In this document: piece by piece, positions 24,016 through 35,409 of the stretch
Layout: the number at the start of each line of letters is the position of its first letter
Numbering within the stretch: the stretch's first letter is position 1
The notes under the pieces: generated by a model
Seen by the model: only the letters and a program-made list of their open reading frames with translations
What the model was told of the DNA's origin: nothing
The model's database searches: none
Translations under genes and position numbers: made by a program
Source of the DNA: Tretioscincus oriximinensis
Lineage: Eukaryota > Chordata > Lepidosauria > Squamata > Gymnophthalmidae
Direction of reading: 5' to 3'
NCBI GenBank assembly: GCA_022410635.1
Contig: JAJVDF010000281.1
Coordinates: 369,499 to 433,498 of the forward strand
Length of the DNA: 64,000 nt

Positions 24016-25375
24016 TCCAGAACAAAAACTAACATTTCCAGAACACAGACTAACTGCTATTTCTTGGAAATAAACAGAAAACAGTTTAGAAAAAGGGAGT
24101 TTCTGGGAATCCCCCCAAAAGTACTGGACTAAAAGCAAAGAAAAGTGTTTTGGGTTTTCTTTGGTCTGAGTCCAGTTTTCTGGGTCTGAGCCCTATTTCA
24201 TTCTTCACTGGGTCCACTTCAGACTAAATTTGGGATTAGTCATCCAACTGTGAGGAGGGAAAAGGGAGAGCTGGAAACACCTCCTGTTTAATAGCCAGCA
24301 AAAGTGACTAATACTTTAATTCCTTCATTTGGCTTCTGTTCATGTCCCTTTACATGTGCCCCTTTACACATCTCCCACCTCCACCCTTTACAGCCAACAT
24401 AAGATTGATCAGAGAGTGAAACCCTCTTCACTTTCTGACCAACGCTATCTCCCTAGCCTAGGTGACACACCTCAGTCCCCAGGCAGAATCGCGCTGCCCT
24501 GTAATTGTGCAATTCTGTCTGGGAAAGGAAGTCACAGACACTGTTTGCAGGTCAACTGTTTAAAATGCTGGTGGCACTTCAGTCATTCTGTAAAGGGCAG
24601 TGGATTTCATATGTAAAGGAAAACAAAGCCAAATGAAAGGATTAACGTCAGCTGATCACGTTTGCCTTTATACATCACTCCTTTGCAATTTCCACATTGC
24701 ATTGCCCAGCAGTCTATTGAAGAGGGGGAGTTTCCAGCCCTCCTTTTCCACTCCTCACACCTGGATGACCCCTCCACCAGATTTACTCTGAAACGTCCCC
24801 TTTGTAAAAAGAAACAGGACTCAGTCTGAGAAAACTGGACTCAGACTAAATGAAATCTGAATAGCTTTTCTCTGGTTTGAGTTCAGGACTCCACAAAGTG
24901 CAAAGGTCAGATAATAAAAGTATGTGTAAGGTAAATTCATTTTGTTTTTAACTTTCTGAGATATCCTCTGTGATAGTAAATATTCCATCTGCCAGCTCTC
25001 CCTGCAGCAATTATAACTAAAGATTTTTTGATCTGGCCAGACGAATAATGTGCTGAAAAGCTGACAAAGCCATAAAGAAGATCTTTTTAATAACTCATTA
25101 TTCACTGCAGGAAATCAGCAACAAGGATGCAAAACCAGGACCTATGAGTTGTAAAATGATGCTAGATTGTTTCTAACCATTTTTGTGACTCATAAAGAAT
25201 GAGTCTGTAAACATTGTGATCAGTTCTTTCAATGCTGCCATTAATGAACATCAAATATTCTCTTAAATCAGTTGAGTGGGAATAGAGAACAAGATACAGT
25301 GCATATGCCCAGAAAAAGATCAAGAAATTAAAAATATCTTGCTTTCTGTAGGGCTACTAATGCTGATTTTAGCAA
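24016..25375. other. Intergenic DNA, possible conserved non-coding segment
   Basis: No gene. The part at about 24480-24720 has balanced composition, no repeat words, and blocks such as CCCTGTAATTGTGCAATTC and AACGTCAGCTGATCACG. It could be a conserved element, but alignment would be needed to say so. Confidence 0.3.
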
Positions 25376-25740
25376 TAAGAACATAAGAGAAGCCCTGCTG
25401 AATTGGGTCATATAGCCAACCTAGTACAATATTCCATCCCATACAGTGGCCCACCAATTGCAGTACGACAGTCTCAAACAGAAGAAGGAAAAACCCATTT
25501 GACTCCCTGTAAATGATATTTCAGGAATCCTGCCTGTTCTTCACACCTAATAGCAATTGACGCACCTGTCTTCCATGAATTTTTCTATCCAGGCTGCTAG
25601 CTTCTAGCACTTCTTCTAGAAGTAAATTCCATAGACCAATGACCCTCTGGGTGAAAAAATACTTCCCCTTGTCTGTCCTAACTCTTCTGGCCATCAGCTT
25701 CAATGAATTCCCTCTATCCCTTCTGTTGTGTGACAAAGAA
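25376..25740 (-). mobile_element. CR1/L2-like LINE 3' end
   Basis: On the minus strand it reads CAGAAGGGATAGAGGGAATTC, then AGGACAGACAAGGGGAAGTA, and ends in TTCTCTTATGTTCTTA. A remnant ORF translates as MSHNRRDRGNSLKLMARRVR followed by TDKGKYFFTQRVIGLWNLL. This recurs in the copies at 10990 and 35410, but here it is part of a LINE 3' region and not a gene. Confidence 0.75.
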
Positions 25741-26025
25741 TATATTTTTGATGATGATGTTTAAAATTCAAGATTTACAAAATATTTATTTATTTGCACT
25801 ATTATCCCAGTATGGTCAACAATAAAAGCAAGATACAAAACTGACACATGAAAAAAGAGTGCCTGAAAGTAAGGGGCGAACTGCTTTTTCCACCAAACAG
25901 AACTTTAAAAAGGTTTTCTGAATGTATACGGCAACCATTATTGTCATACCTCAAGGGGAGAGTCTTCCAATCTGGAAGCCAATACTTGAGGAGGCCTAGT
26001 TCCACACCCTTTTGGTACTAAGAGG
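25741..26025. repeat. Repeat family G (copy 1)
   Basis: Shares GAACTGCTTTTTCCACCAAA, an AATAAAA-GA-ACAAAA block and a GGGGAGAGTCTTCCAATCTGG-type end with 49655-49905. Probably another LINE 3' UTR. Non-coding. Confidence 0.45.
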
Positions 26026-27136
26026 ATGGCACTATTATCAACTGAACTGACTTCAATATGTTTAAAGATTATGTTTTTTCTCACATGAAACTTAATTTAT
26101 TTTTTCAAAAACAATGCCATAGGGGTTTGTTTGTTTGTTGGGAGGGGAGGGGTGTTAGATCACTGCTGTCAGTAGAAAATTCAATAGCCTTTTATGAGTA
26201 AAGGGGTAATATTCTCCTTGATGTTTATGTAGTAAAGTTAGGTAGCTGAAACTCAATCTATGAAACGAAGCTTGTGTTTCTCAAAACCAGGGTTTCAGGG
26301 CAACACTTAATTCTTGGATGTGCAAACTGCATTCTTGGCATCACTCAAGTATAAACCCCAAATACTTAAAAGCCTCTCAGCAGTCCTCAAAGATGAAAGA
26401 AAACAGCTTCTGTTCTTTCTTGAACACGGCTAAGTATTTGAGTGTTATTGAGGTATTCCAAAACACTATGGAACAACCAGCTAAAAAATAATAATAATCA
26501 TAAGCCTATGTCTAGTCAACACAAAGTCAGAGCTGGAAAATGCTCAGTCAGCAGAAGCAAAGATACAAATTACTCTTAAGCACAACGCACACTAAATCTT
26601 GTTTGTTGTCCAGCACAACTTTCGATGGAAGAACAAGCAGTATTATGAATTCCCAATAAAGGTGGCCTACCTACTGCCTAAAGAAAGCTGTGCAGTCATA
26701 ACCTGACCACACAGAGCTTTCTTTGTGCATGTAGAGAGGAGATAGAGCAACTTCATAATTTGTACTATTTCTGCCACAAAGGATAAAAAATGGTTGCCCT
26801 CTTGGCCATTTCCAATCCCTTGAAGTAGACCCAGTAGAAACCTCACAGCTGCTACAGAAATTCTTTCAGAAGTGGACTGGTAACCACCACAAGGTATTAT
26901 GAGAACAAGTCTGTGTGTTCCAGGTTTTAGATGACAACGAATTACAATGGCAATGATAACGACAACAATAACAGCAACAATAATAACATATTTTATTATT
27001 TATTTATAACACCCCCTTAAACAAAAGAGTGGAACAATCGACACATCAAATTCAATAACAGATTCTCAAGAAAAGTTTTATTTATTTTTTTAATAAGACA
27101 GAAATAAAAAATGACAAAATGGGAAAGGATTAAACT
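26026..27136. other. Intergenic DNA, no gene
   Basis: Simple AAT/ACA-rich patches lie at about 26940-27000. Otherwise unique-looking, with no ORF of note. Confidence 0.5.
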
Positions 27137-27350
27137 CAGCCTTTGTCCAGATGAGCTGTTTAAATCCTGATTATTAAAAAAAATCTGAAGTAACCCAATT
27201 GCCCGTCCGTCCTCACCGTTCTGCATTACCATAACAAGGAACATTTTATCGCATGTCTGAAAACTCACCTGCACATTCTCCTGATTGGCTGCCTTTCCCC
27301 TCCCCTCTACCTCCACGGTTTCCGAGTTCAAAATATGAACAGCTTCTCAC
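27137..27350. mobile_element. Repeat family E (copy 2), possible MITE
   Basis: ATGAGCTGTTTAAATCC near the left end and GAACAGCTTCTCACC near the right are roughly inverted. Inside are AAGTAACCCAATTGCCC and CATTACCATAACAAGGAAC, as at 6989. The inverted ends suggest a DNA-transposon derivative. Confidence 0.5.
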
Positions 27351-27425
27351 CACACAATCAAAAATTATGTCCCCAAAATGAATTAGGAGATCGCCTGAAC
27401 CATTTTGCTAGAAAAACTGGTTTCT

Positions 27426-27620
27426 TTAACCAATGAGAAACAGAGAAATAGCCGTGTTAGTCTAGTAGAAAGTCCAGCAAAGGGGCTAGTAGCACTTATA
27501 GACTAACAGTATCAAAGTAGGTGCATGAGCTTTCGTAGACATGTCTACTTCTTCAGATGCCAATGAAGGAAGAGATTGTCTGGTGCAAACTGAAGAGAAA
27601 GGGCAGAAAAGGGAAAGCTA
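27426..27620 (+). repeat. Repeat family J (copy 1)
   Basis: AATAGCCGTGTTAGTCTAG, then GTAGCACTTATAGACTAAC, CATGAGCTTTCGTAGACATG and ACTTCTTCAGATGCC. The same order occurs at 52902 and 56086. This is a widespread tetrapod interspersed repeat that I cannot assign to a named family. Confidence 0.6.
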
Positions 27621-28740
27621 CTTAAGGTAGAAGGATTTATACCTTTCCCTCTCCCAGAATTGGGCACCAAGGACCATTATGGGCTAAACCAAAGGCAGAA
27701 CCATCATTGAGATTATTAAAGCAGATAGAGTAAATCCCTCAGAAACACACACATCCCTCCAAATGAAGGAAGGCACCTATTCATATACCCCAAAACACAT
27801 CCTGTGGTCAGGCAGGAAAAGGAGCAAACAAGGAATTTCCAAAACAAAAACGTTATGTTAATCCCACCAGTTTTTCAGCTTGGACACTGAGTTATTGTGC
27901 TGGTTCTTNCATTTGCTCTTGTCCAAGATGTGAGCTTAAATGTCACATTCAGTCAAAAAGATTAAGTTATTCTTGGTAGCATAAATCACTTTTGATAAAA
28001 GAGGCTTTAAAAAAAGTATCACTGAAGAGAATTTGAGTTGGCAGACCCAAATGGGCTGGGTGAATTGGACCACAGTCAATCTATAACATCACTCAAATTG
28101 TCCTGGGTATTCCTGGATGTTTGTGGCATGTTAATCCTCACATATATCTGGAATATACATAGGCTGTGAGCACACGACAAAAATTTATCTGATTCTAGAT
28201 GCAACAATCCGTCATTTTCACCATCAACCATATGTCTTCATGAAGGCTTTGCTAGGCCTCTGCAAAGAATCCTGTATTGCAGATCTTTTCCGACTGCACA
28301 GCGAAATGCCGGCATCCTGCCTGAGACCCTGTCGTCGTTGTGCCCTCACGAGGAGACAAGCAGCACAAGAAAACACCAGCCAACAGAACCATAGGATCAC
28401 AGCTGGCTGGGCATGTACAGCTCAGTCTTCTGGCTTCCCCTCGTCAGCCTTGCGCCAGCTCCACATGGATCCAGCAAAAGGGATGTCCTTTCTTGTTCCC
28501 TGTGAAATCTCCAATCACCTTTAGATAGTGGATTTCACTCACTTTTCCTCTCCGTGTGCACGGGACCCAAGTTCTGGCTACCTGAATATTCAACTGAATT
28601 GTAAAAATTAGTTTAAAAAACTGATTTTTCAAAGTCGCAGGCTTCTGGGTTGGTTCTACTGTATTGCAACACCTGGTGTGGATGGTGTCTCTCCCCGTCG
28701 TGCTTCTGCTGCTCCTAGGGTTGGAGGATTCAGGTAATAA
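27621..28740. other. Intergenic DNA, no gene
   Basis: Short ORFs only. An ambiguous base lies at about 27909. Nothing is recognised. Confidence 0.5.
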
Positions 28741-28962
28741 CAGCAACAACAACAATATTAAATGTTTTTATTTATAACACCCCTTTCACCAAAGGGCAAC
28801 TCAGATGGCCTTTGCTGCTTTCTCCATAATAGACACCCTGTGAAACAGGTTGGGCTGAGAGAGTTCTAAAGACTGACTAAAGATCTAAAGATCCCCAAGC
28901 TGGGTTCATGGAGGAGTGTGGAATCAAACCAGGAGGCTTCCAAATAAGAGACCAATGAACCA
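28741..28962 (-). mobile_element. Sauria-type SINE, minus strand
   Basis: On the minus strand it carries TGGTTTGATTCCACACTCC (B-box region), GAACTCTCTCAGCCCAACC, ACAGGGTGTCTATTATGG and a (TTG)n tail, as in the copy at 5504. The tRNA-like 5' start is eroded. Confidence 0.75.
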
Positions 28963-29662
28963 GGGGCATTCTGAACCTGGGGTCAGCCAAAGAACTGAGC
29001 ACACCAGCACCAGTGCCAATGCCAATAATGCAGTCCTTCCCCATGAGACCAGCTAGTGCTGGGAGAGTAGGGAAGATGGGGTAGGATAGGGACTGTTAAA
29101 GGATAGATTAAAAAAAAAAACAGGGAATGTGGTCAATTTGGGGAGGGGGCATACCATTGTGAAGGGAGAACACATGGAGAGGGGGGAGGAGAGGAGGCGG
29201 ACCAAAGATTTCTGAAATTGTCATGACCCAGATTGTCATGCCAGGAGATTTCTCAAGGGAGTATGAAGAGGAAACAGAGACTACTGAACTGAGGCCTGTG
29301 GAGGCAGAGCCTGTAGACCCTACAGAACAAGAGCCATGGGAGTGGATGGTTAGAATGGCTGGGTATTCTCAACCAGGCCCCCAGTTCAGGGATCCTTCAG
29401 CCAGACCCCAACTGTGAGGCTTGCCAACCTTCTGGGACCTGCCACCTTCATCATCCCCAGAGCCCCAGGAACAATGGAGGAGTCTGCTGTGAGCCAATCT
29501 GCAGCAGAGGACACACAGCAATAGGCAAGCTACCTAGGGATGTGCTGGGCTGGGTGATGAGTCCTTACAGGAGCAGGACTGCAGAATTACAGCTGCAAAG
29601 GATAATTGCTACGGTGGGAGGAACTCACAGAAGCTGAGCTATCTTGTGGTATGTTATCAGTG
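28963..29662. other. Intergenic DNA with a Glu/Pro-rich ORF remnant
   Basis: At 29223-29417 a 64-codon + strand ORF is rich in Glu and Pro (EYEEETETTELRPVEAEP). It has no partner exon and no family that I recognise, and is more likely a retroelement remnant than a gene. Confidence 0.35.
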
Positions 29663-29702
29663 TATGTTAAAGTGTTCCCTTAATTGTTTTGAGCATTATA
29701 GA
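29663..29702. mobile_element. Solo Tc1 terminal fragment
   Basis: TATGTTAAAGTGTTCCCTTA followed by ATTGTTTTGAGCATTATA equals one arm of the 23370 palindrome. No second arm is present. Confidence 0.7.
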
Positions 29703-29985
29703 ATAGATGCAAGCCTTCAAGTGAAAAATAACCTTGCAAGCCACTCTGAGTCCCTTTTGGTGCCAAATTCTTCTGAAATGATGAGCTAGATCCTGGTTCT
29801 CTCCACCACGTCTCCTTTTAGGAAACAATTGTACCAGCTGCAATTGTGGGCTAAGGAGTTCGAAGTGTGGCTGGGGGTCTGCTATAAAGAGAGCAGACAA
29901 AAAGCAGAAAGTTTAGCAACCTAAGGCAAAATAATCACTCAGACAAAGGGACTCTGGTGAAGCATGGTTTGCTCCTGGAAACATA

Positions 29986-30365
29986 GACTGACCAGATTTT
30001 CTGAGGCCCAAACCAGGGTAATTAATATTCATGCTAATTTGCATATTCATATGCAAATTACCCAACAACATGCATTCCCTTCCAAAATTCCCACCAGAGA
30101 CCCCCAGTGGTGGTGCAGTGTATTTTTTTAAAAAAAATCATTTTTTAAAGTGTGCAAGAAATTTTTGAAGTGTGTGAGAATTTTTATTTTTTATTGAGCG
30201 GAGGGTGCATTGAGGAGCTGGCCACAGATGCCAGAGCTCCCTAGCGGTGGTGCAGTGAATTTTTAAAAAATCATTTTTTTATTTTTTTTTTTGTCAGCAA
30301 AAAACCAGGGAAATGACACCCCAAATCCAGCTTCTCCTCCCCCCAAAAGGATCATCTGGTCAGCT
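29986..30365. mobile_element. MITE, family K (copy 2)
   Basis: Starts GACTGACCAGATTTT and ends AAGGATCATCTGGTCAGC, flanked by TA. The internal order matches 20436-20829, including the AATTAATATTCAT and GTGGTGCAGTG blocks. Non-coding. Confidence 0.7.
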
Positions 30366-30600
30366 TAAGGAAACAGGAAGTAAGAGTCACCCAGATTGAT
30401 GGTTGCAAGCTCTTTTAAAACCTCCCAGGAGAGGTGGGGTTGCAAAAATCTCCCAGCCTTCTCTGGTCTTGTTGATGAGTTCCTGTCTCAAATGGAAAAG
30501 AAGCTGCTGTCATTTTAACCATGTCCTCTTGGAAATGCCATGTCCTGGATTCCACCATTTCTGTGACACGCGCTCAGGGCTTAAGAAGCAAGAAGGATTA

Positions 30601-30662
30601 GTTACCATGGAGACAAAGTGATTGGGGCAAGGTTTTAGCCAGGTTACCATGGAGACAAAGTG
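30601..30662 (+). promoter_or_regulatory. Duplicated RFX/X-box-like motif
   Basis: GTTACCATGGAGACAAAGTG occurs at 30601-30620 and again at 30643-30662, 42 bp apart. GTTACCATGGAGAC is close to the RFX X-box consensus (GTNRCC-RGYAAC, one half imperfect). Function is inferred from the motif only. Confidence 0.3.
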
Positions 30663-31339
30663 GTTAAACAGAAAGAAAAAGATAAGCAGGCTATTTCTGT
30701 CTTGCAACTCTATTGGGCAGCAGATATGGCCAAAGGAGGTTTTTGGCTAAAGCAGAGAAAATATTCAGGCATGTATAAATGCAATATTCTTCTACTTCTT
30801 TGGCCTTACACAGTGGTCGGTCAATTGCCCCTGGGCACTCTCAAGCAGAAGAAGGAAGTGAAACCTTCCCCCACCCTCGGCTATCTACAAATGGCATTTA
30901 GAGAACCTTGATGAAAGTTTGGATTCCAGCCCCAATTATCGGAAATGGGACTCTACCTGGACACAAAATTCCAGGGCTGCAAATAGTCTCTGGCATAACC
31001 TGATTCCGATTTCAGGCCTACAGTTAAATTAAAGAGATCGTGTCTAGCTGTAGCTGTTGACAGTGGTGAGGGAAGAACCTTTGCAATCCATTGAACTGAA
31101 TAATTATGCCAGTTTTTCCCACAGAACTGTTCCCACAGAGCTTGCCCAGTCACCCGTCTGTGCTTTGTGTATCTTTTTTAATATCCATCATATTAATACA
31201 AAAGGTTCAGTATATATACTGTATATATGAAATGCAACGCATACAAAATGATTTATGGCTCCTAGTCATCTTCCTCATTGCTTTCCATTAAACTACTGCT
31301 TTAATGAGTAGCTTTAACTGCACAGGTATGACTGAGAAA

Positions 31340-31500
31340 TTCAGACGATAAGCGGTAGCTCAGTGTCACGGCTTTTAATTACTATTTTGCTTAGTTAGTT
31401 GATTGAAGAGCCTGGCGCCACTTATTATACTGTCTCCTACCTGGTCTGTGAGACAGCTCTGGTCAGCTTTTCACACTAGGTGGCGCTAAAAGCCAAGGTC
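31340..31500. promoter_or_regulatory. Candidate CTCF / regulatory element
   Basis: CACACTAGGTGGCGCT at 31472-31487 fits the CTCF core (CCANNAGGTGGC) closely. About 60 bp upstream, AGCCTGGCGCCACTTA resembles a weaker core in the opposite orientation. The segment between is repeat-free with ATTA-type sites (TTTTAATTACTA). It lies about 6.5 kb from the DLX2 start, on the flank that faces ITGA6 in mammals. The rest of 30663-32276 shows no gene, only TA repeats near 31205. Confidence 0.4.
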
Positions 31501-32276
31501 ACACACTTCTAGATCAGATTTAGTCTAGCATTATACCAATCCCAAGTGGCAAACAAATTATACATCCCATATGTCAACAAGAGGGGTAAATAGCACCCCT
31601 TGAATTTAACTCCTCAGTGTATGGCGTAGCCTAAGCAATGCACAGAAATAATTTGGCTATGGAGTTAAAATTGTGTTTGCCAGACACCGAAGGTACCGTT
31701 GTTTACTGCTGTTTTAATTTCTCTCTCAACCCAGAAGCTTAAGTAGGTTTATAAGTAAGGTCTCATCTCATTTTATTGGCACAAGATTATTAACACAAAA
31801 ACTATGCACGTTTTTAAAAAAACTGTCTTGCTCTGGTGTTCACTCTCACACACGCTTCCATTTGATACATATATAGTTTTGTTTTATTCTTCTTCTATAA
31901 AGTCTGCATGTAAAAGTGAAAGACAAAAAAACCAAGAATGGAAGCTTATAATTTCAGTTCATCCTCACAGCTTTCCCAAAGTTGCAGTTTTGTTTAAGTA
32001 TTTATAACTCAAAACTTTGTAAAGATGAATCCATTAGAAAAACATATGAAGCATCAAGTGAAAGAGGAAATACGAGCCATGGCTATATAACTATTTTCTC
32101 ACAGAAGCAAAATTGAAAGACTCCTCCTATCTTATGCATTCCAAGGTTGGTCTCCAAACTCATGTCTCAACTCTACTATTCACCCCAGCCTAACCTTATG
32201 AAGCATTTCTGTTCCAGTTTTTTATAGAAGATTGAGAGTCAGTTGGTCATTATGGTTAGAGTATCTTATCTGGATT

Positions 32277-32525
32277 CTCCTGTTTTGAGGTGGTGGTAGC
32301 TAGCAGCCTGGATGGACACCAAGGATATAAATAGCTACTAGGGTGGATCTTTTGAAAGTGCTTCTGTGATGGTGCAATAGGGAGTACTCGTGAATAAGTG
32401 AAGAATAAGTGAAAATTTTGTCTTCTTCTGTTCAGATTGCCCAGGTGCAATTAGTGTGAGACAGAATGCTGGACTAAATGGGCTCTGGCCCCATTCAGTA
32501 GGGCTCCTCTTATGTTCTTATGATT
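32277..32525 (+). mobile_element. CR1/L2-like LINE 3' end
   Basis: GGTGGTAGCTAGCAGCCTGG, then AGAATGCTGGACTAAATGGG and CCTCTTATGTTCTTATG. 5'-truncated and non-coding. It is directly followed by a SINE fragment. Confidence 0.75.
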
Positions 32526-32690
32526 CTACACTCCACCATGAAGCCAGAATTCGACTAGTCACAGTTCTTTGGAGCTCTCTCAGACCCACCTACTTCACAA
32601 GGAGTCTGTGGTAAAGAGAACATAAAGTTACGCAAGCCACTTTGAGTACTTTTTGGGCTGAGAAAAGCAGGGTATTCTTTCTCACCAGAA
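32526..32690 (+). mobile_element. Sauria-type SINE, 5'-truncated
   Basis: Begins inside the element at CTACACTCCACCATGAAGCC. It carries GAGCTCTCTCAGACCCACC and ACAAGGAGTCTGTGG and ends near CACTTTGAGTAC. The pol III promoter is missing. Confidence 0.65.
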
Positions 32691-33339
32691 TATCTACTTT
32701 GGCTATATTAAAGTCCAAGACAGTTTAGCAAATCATTATGTTTATTTTAAAGAACTATACTGATCATTCATTCTCACATCTCAATTTAAGATGTTTTGAC
32801 TTACAAGGCCGTGTGTCCAATTTTTTGGTTTGCCTACACTTAGTGTCTTGGATCATATATAAAATATATTAGAGTTAAAGTATATAATTAACAAGACTTC
32901 CTTTTTTATATACATGTATTTTATTATAATGTTAAAAAACATAAGGTGCAATAATAGTGCCCAAAGTTTACATGGACTATGAGATCCTTTTAATTTATGG
33001 TGAACACCCACACACANAGAGAGTTGGGAGCTGCACAGTAATCTTGTGCCATCTGAGAGATCGTGTACCCTTGCACAATATCCGAGATCTCGTGTAGAGG
33101 TACACAAGAAAGCAAATGGCTTCCTCCTTACCCTGGGGGCAGCCATTTTATCGGAAGTGACATCATTTTGATGTCACTTCCAGTATTTACTTCCAGGCAA
33201 TGGCGCCCAGAGTGATGTTACTTCCTGTCGCACCCAGGAAGTGATGTCATAACCCAGGGCTGCAGCAAATTTTCAGGCTCCCTGTCTGATATCTGGCTTC
33301 CAGGAGCTTCCATCACTGACACACCCACAAAGACTAAAG

Positions 33340-33462
33340 AACTGCAGAGGAGCTTATAAAGATCAGCTTAAAATGCCTACAGTATCTGATGAGAATTTAT
33401 TTTTTCCACACCCATTAAAACTTCAAAACTCCTGCCTTTTCTTCTGAGNGTGTGGTAACTCT
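33340..33462. mobile_element. Foldback MITE, family FB-C
   Basis: GTATCTGATGAGAATTTAT then TTTTTCCACACCCATTAAAA and CTTCAAAACTCCTGCC is the right arm of FB-C. The left arm (AAAGAACTGCAGAGGAGC) is diverged. Contains one N. Confidence 0.55.
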
Positions 33463-33602
33463 ATTTTAATTGCACCACAAACATATAAAGAAGTGGATAC
33501 TCAAAACACGGCTTTCCCAGTGGTAGTCCCTAGACTAAGGAATAGTTTCCCTTCTGAAGTGTGTTAGCTTTCATCATTTGATACATCCAGAAGACTGGAA
33601 AA

Positions 33603-33986
33603 ATGAACCTTTATTTACTCTGGCTTTTGGCTGGAATAGNTGAAAAAGGGATCCACATATTTAATTTAGATATAAAAGTAACCAATAAGATGGCAATTAT
33701 ATTAGGAGATCTACAAGACATTCAATCTTTCAATAGCAAGCAGTTGATAGAAGACTTAATAGCCTGCGCTCAAGTAGTTATTCTAAGTGGATGGAAGTAT
33801 GCTACTAAATGGCAACTATGGTGCTGGAAAGATTATTTAATTGACAAAATTGCAATAGAAATTAGATCTACAAGAATAAATACAGATAATAATACACAGA
33901 AGGTTAGTGCAATAAAACAGAAATGGGAAATAATAAACAATAGTTATTACAGACAATCCCACATCAAGACAAAAAAGCAAGAATAA
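33603..33986 (+). pseudogene. L1 ORF2 C-terminal remnant (tentative)
   Basis: The translated remnant has LIEDLIACAQVVILSGWKYAT followed by WQLWCWKDYLIDKIAIEI. This resembles the C-terminal region of L1 ORF2 (a run of 'AARI.IA..WK' followed by 'W..K..E...DKLT'). There is no upstream reverse transcriptase, one codon holds an N, and the ORF ends before the MITE. It has no role as a host gene. Confidence 0.4.
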
Positions 33987-34000
33987 GACCAATATACATA

Positions 34001-34309
34001 GGGTTGCCATACGTCCCGGAAAACCGTGACAATCACNGTTTTAGGGACAATTTTACTGTCCCGGCTGGATTGAAAAAAAAAGTTTTAAAATCCCGGGTTG
34101 CCGCTAGCCCCCCCCTTGCCGCTAATCCCGCCGCCGCCGCGCGTGCGCATTGACGCTTGTNAGACAGGCAGGNAAGAGGTTCTCCCTGTCTCACTACAAG
34201 CGTCCGTATGCGCATGCGCGCGTGCACGCACACGTGCCTATGCACACGCGTGCACGCACCCCCCACCCCACCCCCGTCCCGGTTTTGGGTTGCCATGATA
34301 TGGCAACCC
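34001..34309. mobile_element. MITE, family M (copy 1), inserted in the L1 remnant
   Basis: Terminal inverted repeats GGGTTGCCATACG / ATATGGCAACCC are flanked by TA on each side, so a Tc1/mariner-superfamily MITE is likely. The interior has CGTCCCGG and GTCCCGGTTTTGGG blocks and a strongly alternating purine-pyrimidine tract at about 34205-34258. Confidence 0.75.
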
Positions 34310-35149
34310 TAAATATACAGGATGTAAAGTTGGAACCCCCAATGAAAAAGGGAAGAGGGAAGTAGGAATAAGGGAGGAGGGAAGAGAATTTAGTAGAGAA
34401 AGGGAGGAGAATAGGGGAATAGGGGAAGGGAAGGGGAAGAATTTAAGGTATGAAGAGTGCAATTATATACAAGGAAATTACAGAGAATTGACATAAATAT
34501 AATTCAGCCCTAGTGGCCACAGAAATATCCAAGGGCACAATCAATAATTTTATTATATATAGTTACTTAACATTTATATTATAGTCTATAAATATATATT
34601 ACAGAATTAATCTAAGGATAATATAAAAAATTAAGAATGTAACTTATATTTTGATGAAGAAGTTATAGTGATCAGATCCCTAATGGGGGAATGGGGAGGG
34701 GGGGCAAGTTATATTTTTTTATTATTGCTGTTGGTGTTTACGTATGTGAAAAAAAAATGAATTAAAATGTATGTGTAATTAATAGTCAAATTCTAGCCGC
34801 AAGGCATCTACACTACAAGTTAAAAACACAACAAGGCCAATAGTTTGTTTAAATTTTATTGAAAGCAATTACTGTTGTTATATCCTACATTTCCCAAACT
34901 TTGTAAACTCTATAGATGGGTTCCCCAGCCAACTTTCTGTAAACAACTTTCAGTAGGCTGAACTGGGCGCAAATCATCTAGGCTACTGTTGCTACAGCCA
35001 GCTTTGTGAACCTGCGAGGCATCAAAACACTTATAATAAGCACCTGTCATTATGAAAAAATAGCATAGAAAAGCAGGCAGAAACCATAAGACAGGAAACA
35101 AAAATCCTGTCAGTAAGTAGAGGAAGAGGAAGCCTGCAGCTTGTTATTG

Positions 35150-35405
35150 TTTATATCCAGAATGAGATTAAAGATGCATCTCTTTCACCTGGCCTTTGGC
35201 TGAAGAAATGTCATTTTTCTTCCCACTTTTAGATAATGTTTTGATACTGGTTTTAATGTCAATTTTGTATTGTTTTTATTGTTCCCCTCCCCCCCCCCCG
35301 GAAACTTTGAGTATGGGGCAGGGCATAAGTATATAACTATTTGAATGTACTTACTAGAGATGTTGAAAAATATATTACAATTAAAATTTAGGTATGACCA
35401 GGGAA
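35150..35405. repeat. Repeat family H (copy 1) plus FB-D fragment
   Basis: ACCTGGCCTTTGGCTGAAGAAATG and TGTCAATTTTGTATTG recur at 50165-50330, so this is an interspersed repeat, probably a LINE 3' UTR ending GGGGCAGGGCATAAG. 35370-35405 (TTAAAATTTAGGTATGACCA) is the end of an FB-D element. Confidence 0.45.
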
Positions 35406-35409
35406 CACA

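Larger units (their letters stand above)
33600..34775 (+). mobile_element. Probable L1-type LINE 3' fragment, split by a MITE
   Basis: An ORF remnant (33603-33986) is followed, after an inserted MITE (34001-34309), by a G/A-rich 3' UTR-like stretch. That stretch ends near GTTTACGTATGTGAAAAAAA, the usual form of a lizard L1 3' end. The assignment rests on the ORF character plus this 3' architecture. 34776-35149 then shows nothing recognised. Confidence 0.4.
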
